Positions 62,041-64,000 of a stretch of 64,000 nucleotides of DNA are shown in pieces; within the stretch, counting starts at the first letter, position 1; each line of letters opens with the position of its first letter. Under the pieces are notes generated by a model. That model was not told the DNA's origin and did not search any database. It was given only the letters and a program-made list of their open reading frames with translations. A program made the translations under genes and the position numbers. This DNA comes from Prosthecobacter vanneervenii (GTDB lineage Bacteria; Verrucomicrobiota; Verrucomicrobiia; Verrucomicrobiales; Verrucomicrobiaceae). Location of the stretch: the NCBI RefSeq assembly GCF_014203095.1, contig NZ_JACHIG010000007.1, forward strand, positions 248,001-312,000, in the 5' to 3' direction.

Positions 62041-64000
62041 TTAAGGCATCTCTCGGAAAGGCCTTCCAGCCTGATACCACTCGCGCTCACTTTTCAGCGC
62101 TTCGGCCAGACCATGGTTTCCCTGGGATTCCAGCAGATTGATGGCTGTGTTGATGGTTTGCCGGGCTTCCGGGAAGCGGCCGGTTTCCGCCAGTGCTGCA
62201 GCCAGCGTGCGCAATACATCCGGGCTGGCATGCTGGGTGATGTCATCAGCCTTGGACGCGAGCTCCACGGCACGGGTGCCGTTGCGCACCGCAGGGTCGG
62301 GGCATGTGGCGAGGATCCAGGCAAGATTGCTCATAGCAGCCGTCTGCGCCGGATCTGCCTCCAGGGCTGTTTCATACTCACGCACGGCCTCTGCCGGATG
62401 ACCGGTCTTTGACAGCACCACTCCGAGATTTGCGTGGGCGCCGGCCGCTTTGGGCCGCAGGGCCACACAGCTGCGGAAATGATGCAGAGCCTCCTCAGGC
62501 CTGCCCATCTGGAAGAGCAGGGAGCCAAGGTTGTTGTGCGATTCGGCGAACTCAGAATCAATCTGGACTGACTTCTCATACATCGCCACGGCTTCGGCGA
62601 TGCGTCTCATCTGCAGCAGGCTGTTCCCGAGGTTGTAGCAGATCTCGGCGGAGCCCGGCTTGAGCAGCAGCGCTTTTTCAAAGTGCTCCAGCGCCGCCGA
62701 CTGTCTGCCTAGTGCGGCCAGTGCATTGCCCAGGTTGTTTTCCAGATCGGCCAGTTTCGGGTTCAGTTGCAGCGCTTTTTCGAAGTGCGGAACTGCCTCG
62801 TGCACTCGTTTCAGCTCCAGCAGTGCACTGCCCATGCCTGCGTGTGCTTCCAAGGAGTCAGGCACATGCTTCAGCACTTTCTCATAGTTGGCGATGGCGC
62901 GTTCAAATTCTCTCTGCTCGACAAAGTAGCCGCCGAGATTTTGCAGCGTGACCATGCCTTCCGTCTGGCCGGACGTCACGGGCCAGTTCACCAGCACGGC
63001 GGTTGCGAGCAGCACCGCCAGGCCCTTCCATGTTGATGCTGGGACGGGCCGGCGGATATGATCGCGGATCCCGGCGATGCCTCCTGCGGCCAGCAGAATA
63101 GCGACCGGGACAAGCGGCAGCCGGTACCGGGCGAAGACATAAAATGCGGCCACACTGGCGGCATAGGTCAGTGCCACGGCGGGGAAGATCCACAGCTCAC
63201 GGCGGCGCGGCCACAGCCATACGGCACCCAGCGACGCCAGCGGGCAGAGCACACCAAAATGCAGAAACACGGACAGCCATCTCAGCAGTGACGAATGCTC
63301 GGCGTAGGCGCTCTGTTCTTCAGTGTCGCCCAGCTCGTGCGCATTCCAGACGAGAAGCCACTTGCGCGCCATCAGCTTCACCCATGGCCAGGGCTCTGCG
63401 CGGATGAAGTTCAGGCTTTTGGTCATCCAGAAATTTGAGACCTCTCCCGCCGTGAGCTTGCGTCCAGTTTCACGTTCAGCCAGCTCCACGGCATCTGTTT
63501 GCTCATGCTGGGCATGGCCATGCATGGGCACCAGCGGCTGGTAGCCACCGTTGGCATGGGCATTGTTGCCGATGTAAAAGTTCGGCCCCATTTGCGACGT
63601 GGTCAGATGAAACTCCCCTCCCACCAGTTGATTGCGCATCGCCACTGGCAGCAGCACGCACGCCGTGCCTGCCAGCACCAGCAGCAGCGCACGTCTCCGG
63701 GCGTGCTGCCATGCCCAGGCCAGCAGGAGCGGTAGCATCACCAGTGCGTTTTCGCGTGTCAGCGTCAGCAGTCCTATGGATGCTCCCAGACAGAGCCACT
63801 GCAGAGCCTGCTTCTGATGTGCGGCTTTTGCAGCCATCAGCAAAACCACTGACAGAAAGAACACATCCAGCACAGATTTCTGAATCAGGCAGTCGAAAAA
63901 GATCAATGTGGGACATGCTGCCATCAATGCAGCTGCGATGAGGCCCGCCCTGCGTGAGATGAAATGCTCCGCCGCCATTCCCAGAAAAACGCACGAGAAA
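62041..64000 (-). CDS. Membrane-anchored glycosyltransferase-like TPR protein, 5' truncated by window edge
   Basis: The frame is open to base 64000, so the start lies beyond the window; ATG at 63978 is probably internal. The N-terminal half has many hydrophobic helices with ENALVMLPLLLAWAW and FYVFARYRLPLVPVAILLAAGG, like GT-C-fold (PMT/dolichyl-phosphate-mannose) glycosyltransferases. From about base 62950 down to 62290 it encodes about seven TPRs (NNLGNALAALG, YNLGNSLLQM, HNNLGSLLFQMG). The last ~95 residues (LAWILAT, VLRTLAAALAETGRF, AGRPFREMP) match the C-terminus of the gene at 1-1992. The family is inferred to transfer lipid-linked sugars or to scaffold such enzymes. Confidence 0.82.
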   Translation of the reverse strand, partial: FSCVFLGMAAEHFISRRAGLIAAALMAACPTLIFFDCLIQKSVLDVFFLSVVLLMAAKAAHQKQALQWLCLGASIGLLTLTRENALVMLPLLLAWAWQHARRRALLLVLAGTACVLLPVAMRNQLVGGEFHLTTSQMGPNFYIGNNAHANGGYQPLVPMHGHAQHEQTDAVELAERETGRKLTAGEVSNFWMTKSLNFIRAEPWPWVKLMARKWLLVWNAHELGDTEEQSAYAEHSSLLRWLSVFLHFGVLCPLASLGAVWLWPRRRELWIFPAVALTYAASVAAFYVFARYRLPLVPVAILLAAGGIAGIRDHIRRPVPASTWKGLAVLLATAVLVNWPVTSGQTEGMVTLQNLGGYFVEQREFERAIANYEKVLKHVPDSLEAHAGMGSALLELKRVHEAVPHFEKALQLNPKLADLENNLGNALAALGRQSAALEHFEKALLLKPGSAEICYNLGNSLLQMRRIAEAVAMYEKSVQIDSEFAESHNNLGSLLFQMGRPEEALHHFRSCVALRPKAAGAHANLGVVLSKTGHPAEAVREYETALEADPAQTAAMSNLAWILATCPDPAVRNGTRAVELASKADDITQHASPDVLRTLAAALAETGRFPEARQTINTAINLLESQGNHGLAEALKSEREWYQAGRPFREMP

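Noticed and set aside
1-64000. tRNA, rRNA or intact insertion sequence
   Set aside because: I looked for tRNA-like cloverleaf ends, rRNA text and transposase motifs and saw none that could be supported.

Overview
This window looks like a chromosomal segment from a Verrucomicrobiota bacterium, probably close to Verrucomicrobiaceae (Prosthecobacter/Verrucomicrobium-like). The evidence is the combination of secreted 'planctomycete-type' cytochrome proteins (DUF1592 and DUF1549/DUF1553 architectures) with their DUF1552 and DUF1501 partners, a DUF1080 secreted hydrolase, a PEP-CTERM C-terminus on a giant beta-strand-repeat surface protein, GC-rich genes mostly lacking clear Shine-Dalgarno sequences, and intergenic regions crowded with short GC-rich hairpin repeats. 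No rRNA, tRNA, CRISPR array, phage or intact insertion sequence was recognised.

Layout. The window opens inside a membrane-anchored TPR protein gene (1-1992) and closes inside a reverse-strand paralogue (62041-64000). After an AT-rich leader comes a single gene of about 25.4 kb (2345-27757) encoding a predicted 8,470-residue exported protein. It is built from dozens of autotransporter-associated beta-strand repeats and ends in a PEP-CTERM sorting signal. A 1-kb palindrome-rich spacer follows. Then come hflKC (reverse), a divergent denD / beta-hydroxyacid dehydrogenase pair with an overlapping R2K-type ATP-grasp gene, an SDR, a small lipoprotein with an intrinsic terminator, and a DUF1080 protein. 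From 36 to 40 kb there is a DUF4304 protein, a relic of an ABC-F 3' end, a higBA toxin-antitoxin pair with a perfect palindromic operator, an intact ABC-F (Uup-like) gene and a hicBA pair. GDPD and type I phosphodiesterase genes diverge at 40.9 kb. The DUF1592 and DUF1552 secreted pair spans 42.7-47.6 kb, interrupted by repeats and a small unknown ORF.

From 48.3 to 62 kb genes are tightly packed. There is a sensor kinase with two periplasmic discoidin-like modules, its LuxR-type response regulator (ATGA overlap), a PSCyt1-DUF1549-discoidin-DUF1553 protein whose inserted module resembles the kinase sensor modules, a secreted alpha/beta hydrolase and a lactate-permease family transporter, all codirectional. 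YHYH/FN3 and MFS-ABM genes are on the reverse strand, followed by a forward DUF1501 gene.

Most noteworthy are: (i) the modular giant protein; (ii) the shared ligand-binding-like module in the kinase and the adjacent cytochrome protein, suggesting one sensing/degradation unit; and (iii) a set of at least nine intergenic hairpins whose stems differ in sequence while the loop keeps TCC, alongside two larger palindromic elements and a ~185-bp dispersed structured repeat.
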